Positions 44,864 to 57,137 of a stretch of DNA of 64,000 nucleotides are shown here, in pieces. The stretch spans positions 1,384,429,723 to 1,384,493,722 of the forward strand of contig OX336388.2 in assembly GCA_946902985.2 (NCBI GenBank), written 5' to 3'. The translations under genes were made by a program, and so were the position numbers. How positions within the stretch are numbered: position 1 is the first letter of the stretch; every line of letters starts with the position of its first letter. Source of the DNA: Meconema thalassinum. Taxonomy: Eukaryota > Arthropoda > Insecta > Orthoptera > Tettigoniidae. The notes below the pieces were generated by a model that ran no database searches, was not told the DNA's origin, and saw only the letters and a program-made list of their open reading frames with translations.

Positions 44864-45382
44864 GTTTATGTTCGACGATAATTATAAATGTATTATATGT
44901 TTTAACTTAAATTTTCATAAATATCTGTTCAGTCACTAGAATATTGTGATCGGGTGCTGCGCTGGGTAGTATATTTCTGTTTTCCTAGCTCTCTGGCCGA
45001 CCGACGCATGCGCTCTGTGTGCTTCAATGCCATATGTTCAGATTGTGCACTAGTATTCAGTAAAACTGTCACCGGAGTCGTTTAAAAACAACGCGCTGTG
45101 TAGAAATTGGATTTGGGGATATGAAGGTACAGTGCTATTTCTTGCCTCATATTCACCAGTTTATTTACGCGAACATATGGACGGTGCACTTTCGCTAATT
45201 TATATAGACATGTTGGGTTTTGAGCGCATGCGCGAAGGTATCCTTATCCAATTGGTCACACAACTGTTTCTTGAGCTCTGATTGGTGGGAGAAACTGTTT
45301 CATAATGAAAACTAGTGTTATAATGAGCCTCATTATGATACAGTTTTCTAACACATAATAGTCAGGGTCGAAAATAAAATAA
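44864..45382 (+). mobile_element. MITE-like element X, copy 3
   Basis: TTTATGTTCGACGATAATTA at the start and CAGGGTCGAAAATAAA at the end. Interior GCGCATGCGCGAAGGTAT, AATTGGTCACACAACTG. No frame. Confidence 0.65.
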
Positions 45383-45469
45383 AGATACGTTTCACAATCA
45401 TTAGTGAATTTGCGATCTACAATATACTGCAAGAAAGAAGTTGATGAAGTGACGAAACTCTCCTTACAT

Positions 45470-45945
45470 CACTCAGTATATTGATCGGACTTACTGTATG
45501 GAAGTGAGAGCTGAGTAGATTCACGATACCGAATACATTAGATAGACGTAACTGATATGAGGGTAGCACGAATGATTGCTGGTATCAATAGATGGTAGCA
45601 ATGGCAGGAGGGTACTCGTAATGAAGAGATAAAGGCTAAGTTAGAAATGAACACACTAGATGAAGCTGTTTGTATGAGCCGACTCAGATGGTGGGGTAAT
45701 GCGAAGAGAATAAGGGAGGAGAGATTACCTTAGGGGTTAATGAGTTCGGCTGTAGAGAGTAAGAGAAACAGAGGTAGACCTAGGAGGCGATGGCTAGATT
45801 CAGTGTTGAACGATTTCAGAGTGAGAGGTGCGGAAGCAGAGGAGACCTCAGTACTAACTGCTAATAGGGGATCATGGAGGTGACTTGTTCGCAAACAGAG
45901 GCTTGCAAACTAGACTGGACGCTGAAAGGCAAATCAGTCTCAAAC
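45470..45945 (+). pseudogene. Non-LTR retrotransposon C-terminus
   Basis: In one frame, with in-frame stops: MRVARMIAGINRW, RNEEIKAKLEMNTLDEAVCM, SRLRWWGNAKRI and KRNRGRPRRRWLDSVLNDFR. This is the standard end of endonuclease-type non-LTR ORF2 proteins (RNE.I...L; LRW.GH; GRPR.RW.D). It may belong to family I but the overlap is too short to be sure. Confidence 0.75.
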
Positions 45946-45984
45946 GAAAATATATGTATGTAACTATTCTTTTCTTCAAAACTT

Positions 45985-46095
45985 TTATGACACAGGTTAT
46001 CTGACGAGTTCTACTCACAGCCAAATACACGTGGCTATATGACCACGATGTCGCAAAGCCTTTAAAGGACCAATAACAACAACAACTTAGGTATC
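45985..46095 (+). repeat. SINE 3' end
   Basis: GACACAGGTTATCTGACGAG, TGGCTATATGACCACGATGT, CGCAAAGCC and an AACAACAACAAC tail, as in 24520-24635. Confidence 0.6.
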
Positions 46096-46129
46096 AGCTT
46101 ATATATTGTACGGAAATAACAAGAGCTGT

Positions 46130-46440
46130 TTTAGTGCAACGGTCGCTGTTGTTAATTCACATTGAGGGTTTGGGACATCTTGGTCACCAACCTCGTGTAC
46201 TTGAATGTGAGTTCAACTTGTGTGATAACCTGTATTTTAGTGATGACTGTTGTTGTGTTTGTAGCTGTAATATTTTTAGGTCGGCATTGGGAGCTCCGGG
46301 ACTTGAAATAAGCCATTTTCCCAGGGTTTCCCTGGATTAGTGTGGGAAAGACACGGGGTAATTCACATACAGGATAGCCACTGTCGAGGACTAGATTCGA
46401 ACCCCCGATCTCCTGACTTGATGCAGCACTCCATAGAGTT
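46130..46440 (-). repeat. tRNA-derived SINE
   Basis: TGTTGTTAATTCACATTGAG (tail), TGGGACATCTTGGTCACC, TTTCCCTGGATTAGTGTGG and the B-box complement ATTCGAACCCCCGATC. Confidence 0.55.
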
Positions 46441-46444
46441 TAAG

Positions 46445-47670
46445 GTGTGCGATTTAACGCAGAGGGCTATGTCGCGGTTAAACGAGTGAATGATCCTTGA
46501 TTTTGATGATGATGATGATAATGACGAAGATGATTGTTATGTTATGGGATGGATTAAGGAGTTCATCTGCCCTTTTACATGATTTTGTCTGCTTGTTTTG
46601 TTACATTTAATTTTTACAGGGTCATACTATCCGATACAATTTCACATTAATATTTTTTCACTTGAATGCATTACACCCTTTACGGTTCACTCATAATATT
46701 CACAAGTCGTTATAATTTTGCAATGCTATCCACAAGTTAAGTGTGACAACTTAAAAAGTAGCCTTTCGAATACAATATTTATCAACGCAAAAGTATTTTT
46801 CCCCCAATATTTCATGCGTGTCTTTACGATCATCAACTTCGACACATTATTGTAATAGCAGGTAAACATCTATAATCTAATCACTATCTTCGATATTCAT
46901 ATTTTTGGTAATCTTCTACCGATTTAATTTGGTCCCTATGTAAAATTAGTAGGCAAGCCATCTACCTTTCTCCATCCCATTTTAGTTAAACATTAAAGGG
47001 TGCTTCCTACAATTATTATTTAATGATAGTGGTAAGCTGAAGATTTTGATTAATAAATTAGCTTAACGAAGTGTTCATGGCTTCCGTCGTTTATCTCTTG
47101 AGGGTCTCCTTAAACTAACAGTTCGTTGTCCTACATTCATCCAAAATAGATCACTTGAAACACCTTCGTATTGTTAAACGAACAGAAATAACCCGTCGTC
47201 TACTGCATGGCTTGCTATCATCTGAGCATCAAGAGGTACGTTGAATGGCCCAGTTTATCTTGGGAGTTTGGCAGATTCCCAACATTGAACTTGAGACACA
47301 GAAACATATTACAGTATTCTTAATCTTCTCTGAATCATTGAAGTGTTTTCAGAACGCCTGTTAGAACTAATCGAACTTGAAGGAAAAGTCAGTAATAATG
47401 ACCATAACATACGCTATTATCAGTCTATACATAGAAGTAATATACTGTTTGTTTAATAGAATATCAGTTTGTTAATCTCTACAGAGTAAGACTAGAAAAT
47501 GGGACCACCTTCGGAATACGCGACTATGTAATATTTATTTTCAAATAAACATTTAAATAAACAAATATGGTTACAGAGCTTGGTTGGTGAGGTAGCGATA
47601 AAAATGAACTTCAATATTCGAGGTTTAGGTGGCCACGTGTCTATTTTTGTGGTTATATGTTATTTACTTA
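46445..47670. other. No gene seen
   Basis: AT-rich, with a (GAT)n run at 46503-46520. No frame or repeat recognised. Confidence 0.5.
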
Positions 47671-47679
47671 AGTTCCGAC

Positions 47680-47905
47680 TGGCTGTGTGGCATAGCGGTA
47701 GCGTACTGTACTCGCCTGCTGTGCCCAAGGTTGCAGGATCGAATCCTCGCACAGTTAGTTGGAGTTTGAGAGTTCACAAAGGCGAGGGAGGCGTGGCAGT
47801 AGATTTACTGGCATGTTAAAAATCCCCTTTGGGGCAACATTCCGGCACCCGGCGTCTTTAAAAGCCGCTGTAGTTAAAAGGGACGTAAAACCAAGAACAT
47901 AATTT
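47680..47905 (+). repeat. tRNA-derived SINE
   Basis: GCTGTGTGGCATAGCGGTAG (A box), GCAGGATCGAATCCTCGC (B box), TCCCCTTTGGGGCAACAT and GGGACGTAAAACCAAGAAC tail. Family of 40997-41220. Confidence 0.8.
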
Positions 47906-48049
47906 TTGTCTTAACGTCACATAAATGAACTTGTTTAATAGATCTTTATAATGTAACAAATTATTCAGGTTGTTAGGGTCGAGGATAATAAGTACTTATG
48001 GCCACCCCATTGGATTGGTGATATTTTGTCTACAGAAATTTAAAAAGAA

Positions 48050-48190
48050 TGGTTGATCACGGACGGTGTAGTAGTAAGTCTTCACCGAAGTTCATTGAAA
48101 TTGCTGGGGCCAATCAAAGCACACACAGACACACAAACTCACACTTGGGCAAAATTTGATCTCATATGCCGAATTTTCATATATTTCATC
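48050..48190 (-). repeat. HINE 5' end relic
   Basis: GAAGTTCATTGAAATTGCTG, then (CA)n and ATTTGATCTCATATG are the complement of the A-type 5' region. Confidence 0.5.
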
Positions 48191-48194
48191 ATTG

Positions 48195-48930
48195 TTGTGA
48201 ATGCAACATTTTCTATTCTTTCATTCTAATAAAAGCACGGGTGAAACTCAAAAGATTTATGTATGCAGTTTGGAACCTTCTACAATCCAACCTGGCCCCT
48301 TTCAGCATCGTTATGTAAGACTACGTCTCATTTGTTACGTACACTTTCAGGTAAGTTCTCTGTTCATGACGGCATGTTTGAATTATATTCGCGTCACAAA
48401 CGTGATAGGCCCTCAGCAAACACGGAAGTAAAATATGAGTGAACATTACAGCCAATGGATGACTGGCTAACTCTTTGTCGGTATTGTTATAGCCATACAG
48501 AGCAGAACAAATGATGTAAGAAATGGACGATCCATTACGTGTCTGTCTCTACTTTGTTCTCAGTGCTTTCCCTAGCCTATGACGAAGTATAATGGAAACA
48601 CAACTGGGATATAACTGTTTGTTAATGTTTTCTTTTACGATCCTATAAATAATATACGTAGACTATCTTTGACGTCTAGAAGTAGCCCTCATCAAAGGAT
48701 TTTAAGAGCTGACTGCTTATAATCATTCATTCTTTGAGTAACTTCCGCCATAAATGACATAGCCTATATTAAAATGAAACTTTGATTGATATATAAATAT
48801 TCTTGAGTCACCTGTAGGCCTATTAGGGCCAGGATCAAGGTGTAGGGATAGTACGCTTCCTTGTCTCTTATGAGGCTCGAAGGTCAATTCTATACCATGC
48901 CAGGGACGTAGTATGGAGTGTATTCAGCCT
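48195..48930. other. No gene seen
   Basis: Only short frames. Confidence 0.5.
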
Positions 48931-48954
48931 CATTAGAAAGGTGTAAGGTAAGGC

Positions 48955-49288
48955 TGCATCCTATCATACAAGCATCAATGAAGGAAATTGGAGAAAAATT
49001 CAAAGTAGGAATAAAAATTCAAGGAGAAATAATTTATACTCTGTGATTTTCTGATGACATCGTCATCTTAGCTGACACACCAGAGTTTTTAAGTAGTATG
49101 GATTCCATCTTGTGGAAAGAATTAATGATTAAAATTAATAAATGTAAAACAAGAATATTGGAATGCAACCGAAAGAAAACATAAACCCCAGTTGACAACA
49201 AATTGCCAGGTGAAAAGTTATAGGAAGTAGAGGACTTCTGTTACTTAGGAAGCAAAATAACCAGTGATGGACGAAGCAAAGAGGATAG
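48955..49288 (+). pseudogene. Non-LTR reverse transcriptase fragment (family III)
   Basis: IKASMKEIGEKFKVGIKIQG, a stop, FSDDIVILADTPEFLSS (catalytic box), INKCKTRILECNRKKT and FCYLGSKITSDGRSKED. It overlaps and extends upstream the copy at 19930-20622. Several stops; both ends truncated. Confidence 0.82.
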
Positions 49289-49399
49289 TTGAAAATGTGA
49301 ACTTTGCTGTCATCCGAAGACTAATTTCCTAATTTCATTCTTATATCCTTAAAACGAAACGATGTATTTAAATTGAGGTCTGACGCCTCTTATGACCTC

Positions 49400-49665
49400 G
49401 TGCTATGTATTGTTACTCACGTCACGTCCCAGAGTTCTGGGTTCAATTCCTGACTCTGCCAAGAAATTAAATAATTCTGGTCTGATGGTTCGAACGCAGT
49501 AGGCTACACTCATCCTCGGGAGGCAAATCTGAGAAGAGTTGGGTTAGATTCTCACCTCAGTCATCCTAGGAAGTGGTATTCCACTTCTACTCTTAGAAAT
49601 CGTTGGGATGAGTCCTTACCTCAAATGCAAATTCACATAATAGAACAGACACTAAAATAACACTG
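49400..49665 (+). repeat. tRNA-derived SINE
   Basis: TTCTGGGTTCAATTCCTGAC (B box), TCTGCCAAGAAATTAAATAA, TTGGGTTAGATTCTCACC and a CACTTCTACTC body. Uninterrupted reference for 23725-24635. Confidence 0.65.
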
Positions 49666-49806
49666 CTTATCAGAAACATTTTCTCTCGCTCTCTCTATTT
49701 CTATCGCTCTCATTACATGAATTTATATAATTATTATATACAAAGTGTGTGTGTGTGGGGGGGGGGCTGAAATAACCAGGTTATCGAATCTCCTAAATGA
49801 AATATT

Positions 49807-50148
49807 GCATGTATGTCTACCCCTTATTAGTCCCGTTCTCCAACAGGGTCGGGGATGAGATGCGATGGAAGTCCTTGTGGCGATGGTTTTTACCGCCGGA
49901 TGCCCTTCCTGACGCAAACCTCATGAGAGGAGTTAATGAGAGATGAAATGAATGATGGTAAATGAAACTGGGCAAGGATGTGGAAGGAAGCGGCCGTGGC
50001 CTGTCAGAAGGTACCGTCCCAGCATTTGCCTGGTGTTGACAATGGGGAAACCACGGAAAACTATTTCAAGGACGGCCTACGGTGGGGCTCGAACCCACGC
50101 GTCTACCGAGTCAGCAGAGGGCTTGGCCCCATGACCTAACGCTACAAT
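49807..50148 (-). repeat. Full-length tRNA-derived SINE with 16-bp target-site duplication
   Basis: TCCTAAATGAAATATT at 49791-49806 and 50149-50164, identical. Minus strand: GTTAGGTCATGGGGCC head, GTGGGTTCGAGCCCCACC (B box), TTTTCCGTGGTTTCCCC body, GGAAGGGCATCCGGCGG tail region. Confidence 0.95.
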
Positions 50149-50439
50149 TCCTAAATGAAATATTAACAAGTTAAAATGTACTCATAAATTAAAATTTTCG
50201 ATTTGATATGCGTCGTCAGCCAAATTAATGTTAAAAATAACTAATTTTCATCCAATCAACACTATTATCGTTCTCGTATCAGAAACATACACATTATACA
50301 CAGCTTCCCCCCCCCCCCAACCTTCGCCATTTCCAATGCTTTTTCTGTTCCTTGATGAAGATCGTCTTCTGTATAGGAGGCTGGACATAGTCGACATTGA
50401 AGCATTGGTCTTCTCCTCAGTCACATTGAATATTATCTT

Positions 50440-50800
50440 CCCAAATTAGCCTTTGTTCTGCCAACTCCAGATATCAGTCTATTCAAGGACTTCCAAGTCG
50501 TCCATTCCTCGCCATAGCGAGGAGGTAAGGATTCAGAGACTCTTTTCCATCCAGGGGGAAGGTAGGTCGTAGCCCTCCATAGTTGCAACCTAGCTTTTTC
50601 AGCAGTGGTTCTAAGTACCTTCGATGTTCTAAGGAAACTCTTCCTTGAATTCAGAGGACAGAGGATAGGCTCTTTCCTGTCCCACTGTCTTCCTTTCCTA
50701 GTTCGCAGCTATTTCTCTTCGAACAGGAGGTGGTACTATTTCTGCGAGGTGGTAAAGCAGGTGTTGTTGAGACCTAGATACACCCGTTTGGCATAAATCA
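50440..50800 (-). pseudogene. Non-LTR retrotransposon C-terminus (family IV)
   Basis: Minus strand reads without interruption PLNSRKSFLRTSKVLRTTAE, KARLQLWRATT, PPGWKRVSESLPPRYGEEW, TTWKSLNRLISGVGRTKANL. Same segment as 23812-24325. Confidence 0.75.
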
Positions 50801-50854
50801 ACACTTATATTGTTAAACAGTGTTATCTACAAGTTTCACCAATGCATTTGCCGC

Positions 50855-50980
50855 GAGGAGAATTGGAATACTATTGACAGCCACTCCTAGAATGGTTGAT
50901 ATGGGAATCAAACTCATCTCCCCTCAGTTGTGTCTCGAGTGTGAGTTAACCACAATCCAGCGATATGGCCATGGCCGGAT
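50855..50980 (-). repeat. SINE fragment
   Basis: CCACTCCTAGAATGGTTGAT, GGGAATCAAACTCATC and TCCAGCGATATGGCC, as in other minus-strand copies. Confidence 0.45.
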
Positions 50981-51100
50981 TTAAGAGTAGGCCGCCTATA
51001 GGCTACGTCCATTATTTCATCCCCTCTATAGTTCATATTTGCTTAATACATTTGTTTCATACAACAAAAGGATAGAGTTCATTGGCGTTTTCATCTTTTT

Positions 51101-52252
51101 AGCTTACTTTTCACATTTTGCAAAAATGATGAAAAAGTAGACTTATGAGATCGGGCAAATGTGTGTCTGTCTGTCTGTCCGTCTGTCTGTCCTTCTGTCT
51201 GTCTGTCTGGCTGGCTGGCTGGCTGTGTGTGTGCCCCCCTATCAACTCCTAAATGGCTGCAGCAATCGAAACAAAATTTGGTAGGAAAAAGATCTATACC
51301 TGAATATCTCACGGTCATATTTGAAAATGATCTCAGTGCTACCAACTGCTGAAAAATCGCAATTGAAATTTGAGCTCCATGTTGAATATCTTGGAAGGTA
51401 TGAATGGGAGCTATTTCAAAATTGGCACACGTATAGATAATAATATTGCAGTTTAATTTCCAGGAGCCCATACATGGTAGTGTTGCCAAAATGATTCTAA
51501 GCCTGTTGATAGGTCCAATGTTTAAGTGCATATAACTTCTGCACTATCAATTGGATTTCAACCAAATTTCGTATGTACTATGTGTACATAGGCAGATATG
51601 ACTAAGCATAATATTAGGAGCCACAAGGGCTGCCAACTGTTAATAAATGCACTCTCTATTGTTTCTATCCAAATACCAATATATCAGAAAAAATGCAAGC
51701 CAATAGCTCTAAACTTTGCACACGTATAGTAACTGGCATTCTAGATTAATTTGGAGTAACTAATATAAGCCTACGCCAGTGCTGCCAACATGATTCTAAG
51801 CCTGCTGATAGGTCGAATTTTAAAATGCATGTAACTTCTATACTAACTAATGGATTTAATTCAAAATTGACACAACAATAGATGACATTATTTCAGATTA
51901 TTTCTGACCAATACATGTATGTCATTGTTGCCAACATGATTTTACGCGCACTGTTAGATCCAATGTTTAACTGCATGTAACGTCCATGCTATCCATTGGA
52001 CTTCAACCAAATTTTGTATTCTGTACCTTAAGAGATGGAATTAAGAATATATTCAGTCACCAGGGCTGCCAAATGTAGTTCTCTATAAGGCTACATTATG
52101 CCAGGTATACTGTATTTCGAACTAATTAGAAATTTCGATATTACCAACTTAATTTCGTCATTATGCTAGATAGATCCATATAGATTAATCATTGGCATGC
52201 ATCTTAAATTTTAAGAAAAGTAGGCTCTTTAGTTCGTCACAGAACTTCTTGT
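51101..52252 (+). mobile_element. HINE/Helentron-like element, subfamily B, full length
   Basis: Starts AGCTTACTTTTCACATTTTG after a T run; hairpin partner AAAAAGTAGACTTATGAGATC; (GTCT/GGCT)n microsatellite at 51164-51223. The core has boxes of the GCTGCCAA type at 51338, 51482, 51629, 51781, 51927 and 52065. It ends GAAAAGTAGGCT, hairpin AGTTC-GTCACA-GAACT, TCTTGT, followed by T. No coding frame. A GTCY microsatellite plus 3' hairpin is the known plan of Drosophila DINE-1, a non-autonomous Helentron. Confidence 0.78.
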
Positions 52253-52254
52253 TT

Positions 52255-53390
52255 AAACATAAAGTTCATTTAGTTCAGATAAAACTACAATTTTAATGGT
52301 TTATATAATAAAAGTATATAATGAAAATCGTTATCTACTTGTTTTTACTTACTTCTTTTAAGATTTATTAAGAAATAAAATGGGTTTCGATATTAATTAA
52401 TTGATTTGTTCTAGAAGATCAGTGATCACTAATTTAAAAAATATATATTTTTAATATTTTATTTTTTTGCGTAATTGAAAAACTGTGTTCAAATTGAATT
52501 AAGTTGTTGTACATGGTGAAATGAAATTACATAAAAGGTAGTTAATTACTGGTTTATTTGTTGAAAAATATACGAACTTCTCTAAAACAACTCACCCCAC
52601 GTAATCCTGATGTTCAAATTTACATAGCTTTCTTACGAGATTTCTTAATGGCAAACTCGTTAATTATGTCCTCATATGAAGGTGTTCTGTTGTATTTGCC
52701 ACAATACAAAGTAATGAAAGTAAGTTGAACCGTATTTCAGAAATACTAGTTCTCAGATAATTTTTAACTCTTCTAAGGGAGAAAAAACTGCAGTAGGACT
52801 AAAACATATTTTTACGTAACATGTATTCTTAAATTCGTACGGAAAATATTATTAACGTCTGAAATACTTCATTTTAAGTATTGAATAAATTGCCAAACTG
52901 CCCCCCCCCCCCCCCCACCTGAAAATTTCCCGCTCTAGGCTGCAGCCTACCTAGCCTATTTAGAAGTACGGCCCTGGATATGGCCAGGAATATATATCGT
53001 GGCATTTCCAGAATAGAAACCGTAACCTCGGGGATTGTAGCCATTAAATCTCACAACCACACCAAGAGATGGCGCAGCCGAGCAACTGCCAGGTGTGAAA
53101 CAGATACATATAATGTGCTTGGAGGACTGATTGAAAAGGGACGTGATACGTCTGCCACTTCAAGTGATGAACCTAAATGTGGTAGTCCTTAGGATTTCTG
53201 TACTTACTATTGGAAAATACTGGGGTTGCACCATATTTCAAGTCCCGGAGCACCTACCCCATCTCATACATAGTTACGACAAAAACACAGGTAATCAGAC
53301 TAATTCAACACACATCCAGGTACATGGTGATGATGAACTAGCTAGGTTCTCCCAAGTCCTTAACATGAATTAGTTATTATTGCTTAAAGG
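52255..53390. other. AT-rich DNA with a poly-C tract, no gene seen
   Basis: Poly-C at 52900-52918. Frames at 52980-53373 have no recognisable motif. Confidence 0.5.
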
Positions 53391-53394
53391 TGCA

Positions 53395-53560
53395 GAACAG
53401 TGAGATTATCTGCCCCTATTACTACGAATTAACAACGGTCTAATTCATATACGCTAATAAATGATCATAGTTACACACACCGCTACAGTCATCACAATAT
53501 GATGTCATAAAACAGTTTCCTCACTCACATCAAATTACACGGGGCTGATCACCAAGATAT
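53395..53560 (+). repeat. Worn SINE 3' part
   Basis: CACCGCTACAGTCATCACAA, CACGGGGCTGATCACCAAG and a preceding ATCTGCCCCTATTACTACGA fit the tail blocks of other SINEs, poorly preserved. Confidence 0.4.
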
Positions 53561-53689
53561 CCCTTGACCTTTATTGGAACACAATTTGGGAAATCAAGCT
53601 GCAGAGCAATGGAAGTGAACCTGATGACCAACGTGAAACAAGCCACTAATGAAGTAAACGTCTGTACTCGGGAATCATTGACATTACAT

Positions 53690-54332
53690 TTCTCTGCTAA
53701 GGCTATTGTTGTTATGGTTTTATTTATTCGTATCAGAAGTATACATTTTACATTTAAAATATGGTACTTAACAATGCACATATCAAATCGTTTCTGTCCA
53801 AAATTTTGCCAAGTCACGGGCTTTAGGTGTCGCAGCCAACAAGTCCTCCATTGTGCAACTTAAAGGAGACTTAATGCAGTTCAAGAAATGGACTGTGGTT
53901 TGGACTTCACCACAATCACATAGCCTGGATGTGCCAGGAAAACCCCACTTTAACATAATGGTTCTTGATCTACCAACACCAGTGTTCCTCATGTCCTGGA
54001 GGGAGATGTTCAATTGGTAGCATCCAGCCATCAAGTTGAGTATTTCTAGATCTCCATAATCTTAACCTTTTGGACTTAACAGATTCATGTAGATCTTCTG
54101 TTGTACTCAGGAAACTCCTCCTAGACCTCAGTCGTCGATGGGCAGGTTCATATCCGTACAATGGGTGTGTGTATGAGGTAATTGCTTTGGTTTTCTCAGT
54201 CCTGGCTGCAACTTCTCTTTTAATAACTGGTGGGGCGATTCCAGCCGAACAGTAGATTCTATCTCGTGATGTTGGTCTCAAACAGCCAGTGATAAGTCGG
54301 CATGTTTCCCTATGAGAAGTGTCAACTTGTTA
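53690..54332 (-). pseudogene. Non-LTR retrotransposon C-terminus (family IV)
   Basis: Minus strand: LRPTSRDRIYCSAGIAPPVI, AHRRLRSRRSFLSTTEDLHE, LDGWMLPIEHLPPGHEEHW, then RLCDCGEVQTTVHFLNC (zinc-knuckle-like tail) and LAKFWTETI. It is a close paralogue of 41306-41970 and keeps the 3' end uninterrupted, giving the empty site for the HINE at 41971. The frame breaks near 53985. Confidence 0.82.
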
Positions 54333-54642
54333 TTATGGTTAAATCACGCATTTCAGGTCCTGAGATATTACAGTAATTCCCATGGGGTAGTGGCTATTTA
54401 ACACTAGATATACATCCAATTGTTTGGTAATGTACATCATTAGCTACTATCAGGAAACAATGAGATCATTCATGAAGAGAAATATGTGCACTTATTTAAG
54501 TGCATTAGCAAGAAAGGTTGTCTTAGGCATGACCTTTAACTGTACAGAATATCATGAATATACCTGAGGTTCGAATTTCATCATGAACAACGGCCATTCT
54601 TAGTGTGGATTTTCAATGAACTTTACACACTAAATCCACGTG

Positions 54643-55140
54643 TTTTAACGGCTTCAGTGGCGTAGTTGGTAGCACGCTGAGCTTCTATGCTCAGGATCGC
54701 GGGTTCAAACCGGTTTGAAGTCGTCGTATTTTTAAGAGCGTTATAAATCCCTCAGCATGCCTTCCTTTGGAAGTACCATGTCATAGATTTATGGCATGAA
54801 AAAGAACCTTCCACTAATTACACTTGTGGAAGCAAACATTTGTAGGTTAGTTTGATAACGCTCTATTAGTTCCAACGTTCACCACCGGGTTCTGACTGCA
54901 AAGGCATTTAGTAGCCGCGTCCGCAGCTAGGTGTCATGGATGGTAGCATTTGGTGGCAAAAGTAGGAACTACTTGAAAAAATTAATCGTCTGCAGTCCTT
55001 CTACCTGAATCACAGATAACACAAATTAATACAACCATCACAATTAACACCGGTTATCAGACAAATTCTACACACACCCACAGTACACAGGGCTACATGA
55101 CCGCGTTGTCGCAGCCCCTAAACTAAGGAACCAACCAACC
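54643..55140 (+). repeat. Full-length tRNA-derived SINE with 11-bp target-site duplication
   Basis: AAATCCACGTG at 54632-54642 and 55141-55151. Same head, body and tail as 23180-23651, including ACCAACCAACC at the 3' end. Confidence 0.92.
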
Positions 55141-55337
55141 AAATCCACGTGAATTCCTAAATGGTATCTTGTTTACGGCCTGAGGACACCTACACGCTGG
55201 TACACTCATCAACATAATAACACGGAATATCAGACGGTTTTTTGCCCTCTCCCTCCATGAGCATGCGTCAGATTATAGCTGTACTGTTAGGTAGTCAGTT
55301 CGAAGGCTGGATCCTCAATAAGTACTGCGGTATTTTA

Positions 55338-55362
55338 TGTGGGTATGTGGGTATGTGGGTAG
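55338..55362. repeat. (GTGGGTAT)n short tandem repeat
   Basis: Three units of GTGGGTAT. Confidence 0.8.
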
Positions 55363-55544
55363 ATTCCCACAAGAACACAAGGCTGTGCTTTATTGAGGCG
55401 TATTAGACAAGATAAGGAGTGAGGTAGTTTGCCATTGCTTTCCTCACTAGATTAAAGCAAGGACCATAATTAAGTACGGTATAGGAGGTCTTGTACTTGA
55501 GTCCCACCAATCCAGTGAATACTTTTCGCTAATAGTCTCAGTTT

Positions 55545-56890
55545 ACCTGATGATGATTAGGATTTCTCATAATGAGTCCCACCAGCCCAATCAATGCTTT
55601 TCTCAAATGGTTTCAGGTTATCTGACGTTTAGGACGCCTCCTTTCTATGAGCACAGATTACCTGATGATCTTTAGGATATCTCCTCTCCTTGAGCACATT
55701 TTACCTGATGATGATTAGGATATCCCCTCTCCTAGAACACAGTTTACCTAATGATGTTAAGGATATTCCTTCTCCTAGAACACAGTTTACCTGATGATGT
55801 TTAGGATATCCCCTCTCCTAGAACACAGTTTACCTAAAATGTTTAGGATATCCCCTCTCCTATAACACAGATTACCTGATGATGTTTAAGATATCCCCTC
55901 TCCAAAACATAGTTTATCTGATGATGTTTAGGATATCTCATCTCTTTGAGCACAGTTTACGTGATTATGTTTAGGATATCCCCTCTCCTAGAACACAGTT
56001 TTCCTGATGATGTTTAGGATATCCCCTCTCCTAGAACATAGTTTATCTGATGATGTTTAGGATATCTCATCACCTTGAGCACAGTTTACCTAATGATGTT
56101 TAGGATATCCCTCTCCTAGAATATAGTTTACCTAATGATGTTTAGGATATCCCCTCTCCTAGAACATAGCTTATCTGATGATGTTTAGAATATCCCCTCT
56201 CCTAGAATATAGTTTACCTAATGATGTTTAGGATATCCCCTCTCCTAGAACATAGTTTATCTGATGATGTTTAGGATATCCCTCTCCTAGAATATAGTTT
56301 ACCTAATGATGTTTAGGATATCCCCTCTCCTAGAACATAGTTAATCTGATGTTGTTTAGGATATCCCCTCTCCTAGAACACAGTTTTCCTGATGATGTTT
56401 AAGATATCCCCTCTCCTAGAACATAGTTTATCTGATGATGTTTAGGATATCTCATCTCCTTGAGCACAGTTTACGTGATTATGTTTAGGATATCCCCTCT
56501 CCTAGAACACAGTTTTTCTGATGATGTTTAGGATATCCCCTCTCCTAGAACATAGTTTATCTGATGATGTTTAGGATATCTCATCTCCTTGAGCACAGTT
56601 TACCTCATGATGTTTAGGATATCCCTCTCCTAGAATATAGTTTACCTAATGATGTTTAGGATATCCCCTCTCCTAGAACCAGTTTACCTGATGATGTTTA
56701 GGATATCCCCTCTCCTAGAACATAACTTATCTGATGATGTTTAGGATATATCATCTCCTTGAGCACAGTTTACCTGATGATGTTTAGGATGTCCCCTCTC
56801 CTACAACACAGTTTACCTTATGATGTTTAGGACGTCACCTTTCGTTGCGCACAGTTTAACTGATAATGATTAGGACGTCTCATCATGAGT
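55545..56890. repeat. 43-bp minisatellite with higher-order structure
   Basis: About 31 units of a 42-43-bp repeat with core TTAGGATATCCCCTCTCCTA and GATGATG. A variant unit with CTCATCTCCTTGAGCACAG recurs so that 55931-56130 and 56445-56641 match as blocks at 514-bp spacing (12 units). The edges (55490-55620, 56860-56920) are more diverged and carry TGAGTCCCACCAG-type sequence. Confidence 0.93.
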
Positions 56891-57106
56891 ACCATCAGTC
56901 CGGTGAATGCTCCTGTCTTAATGAACATACTACTCGCTAATTAAATATTGATCCTGGCCCGCGCGGTACACAGGCCCGCTACTTCTCAATTACGGACGGA
57001 CGAGTTACATTGTACTCTTAAAATTTATTTTTATGTTCTCGCATAAAACTTGATTATCACATTGAAAATATGACACGTTTTCTTAACCTAACCATTTGGT
57101 CCCTTA

Positions 57107-57107
<1 letters not shown>

Positions 57108-57137
<30 letters not shown>

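Noticed and set aside
55545..56890. CRISPR-like regular array
   Set aside because: Units abut without unique spacers and the DNA is eukaryotic; it is a minisatellite.
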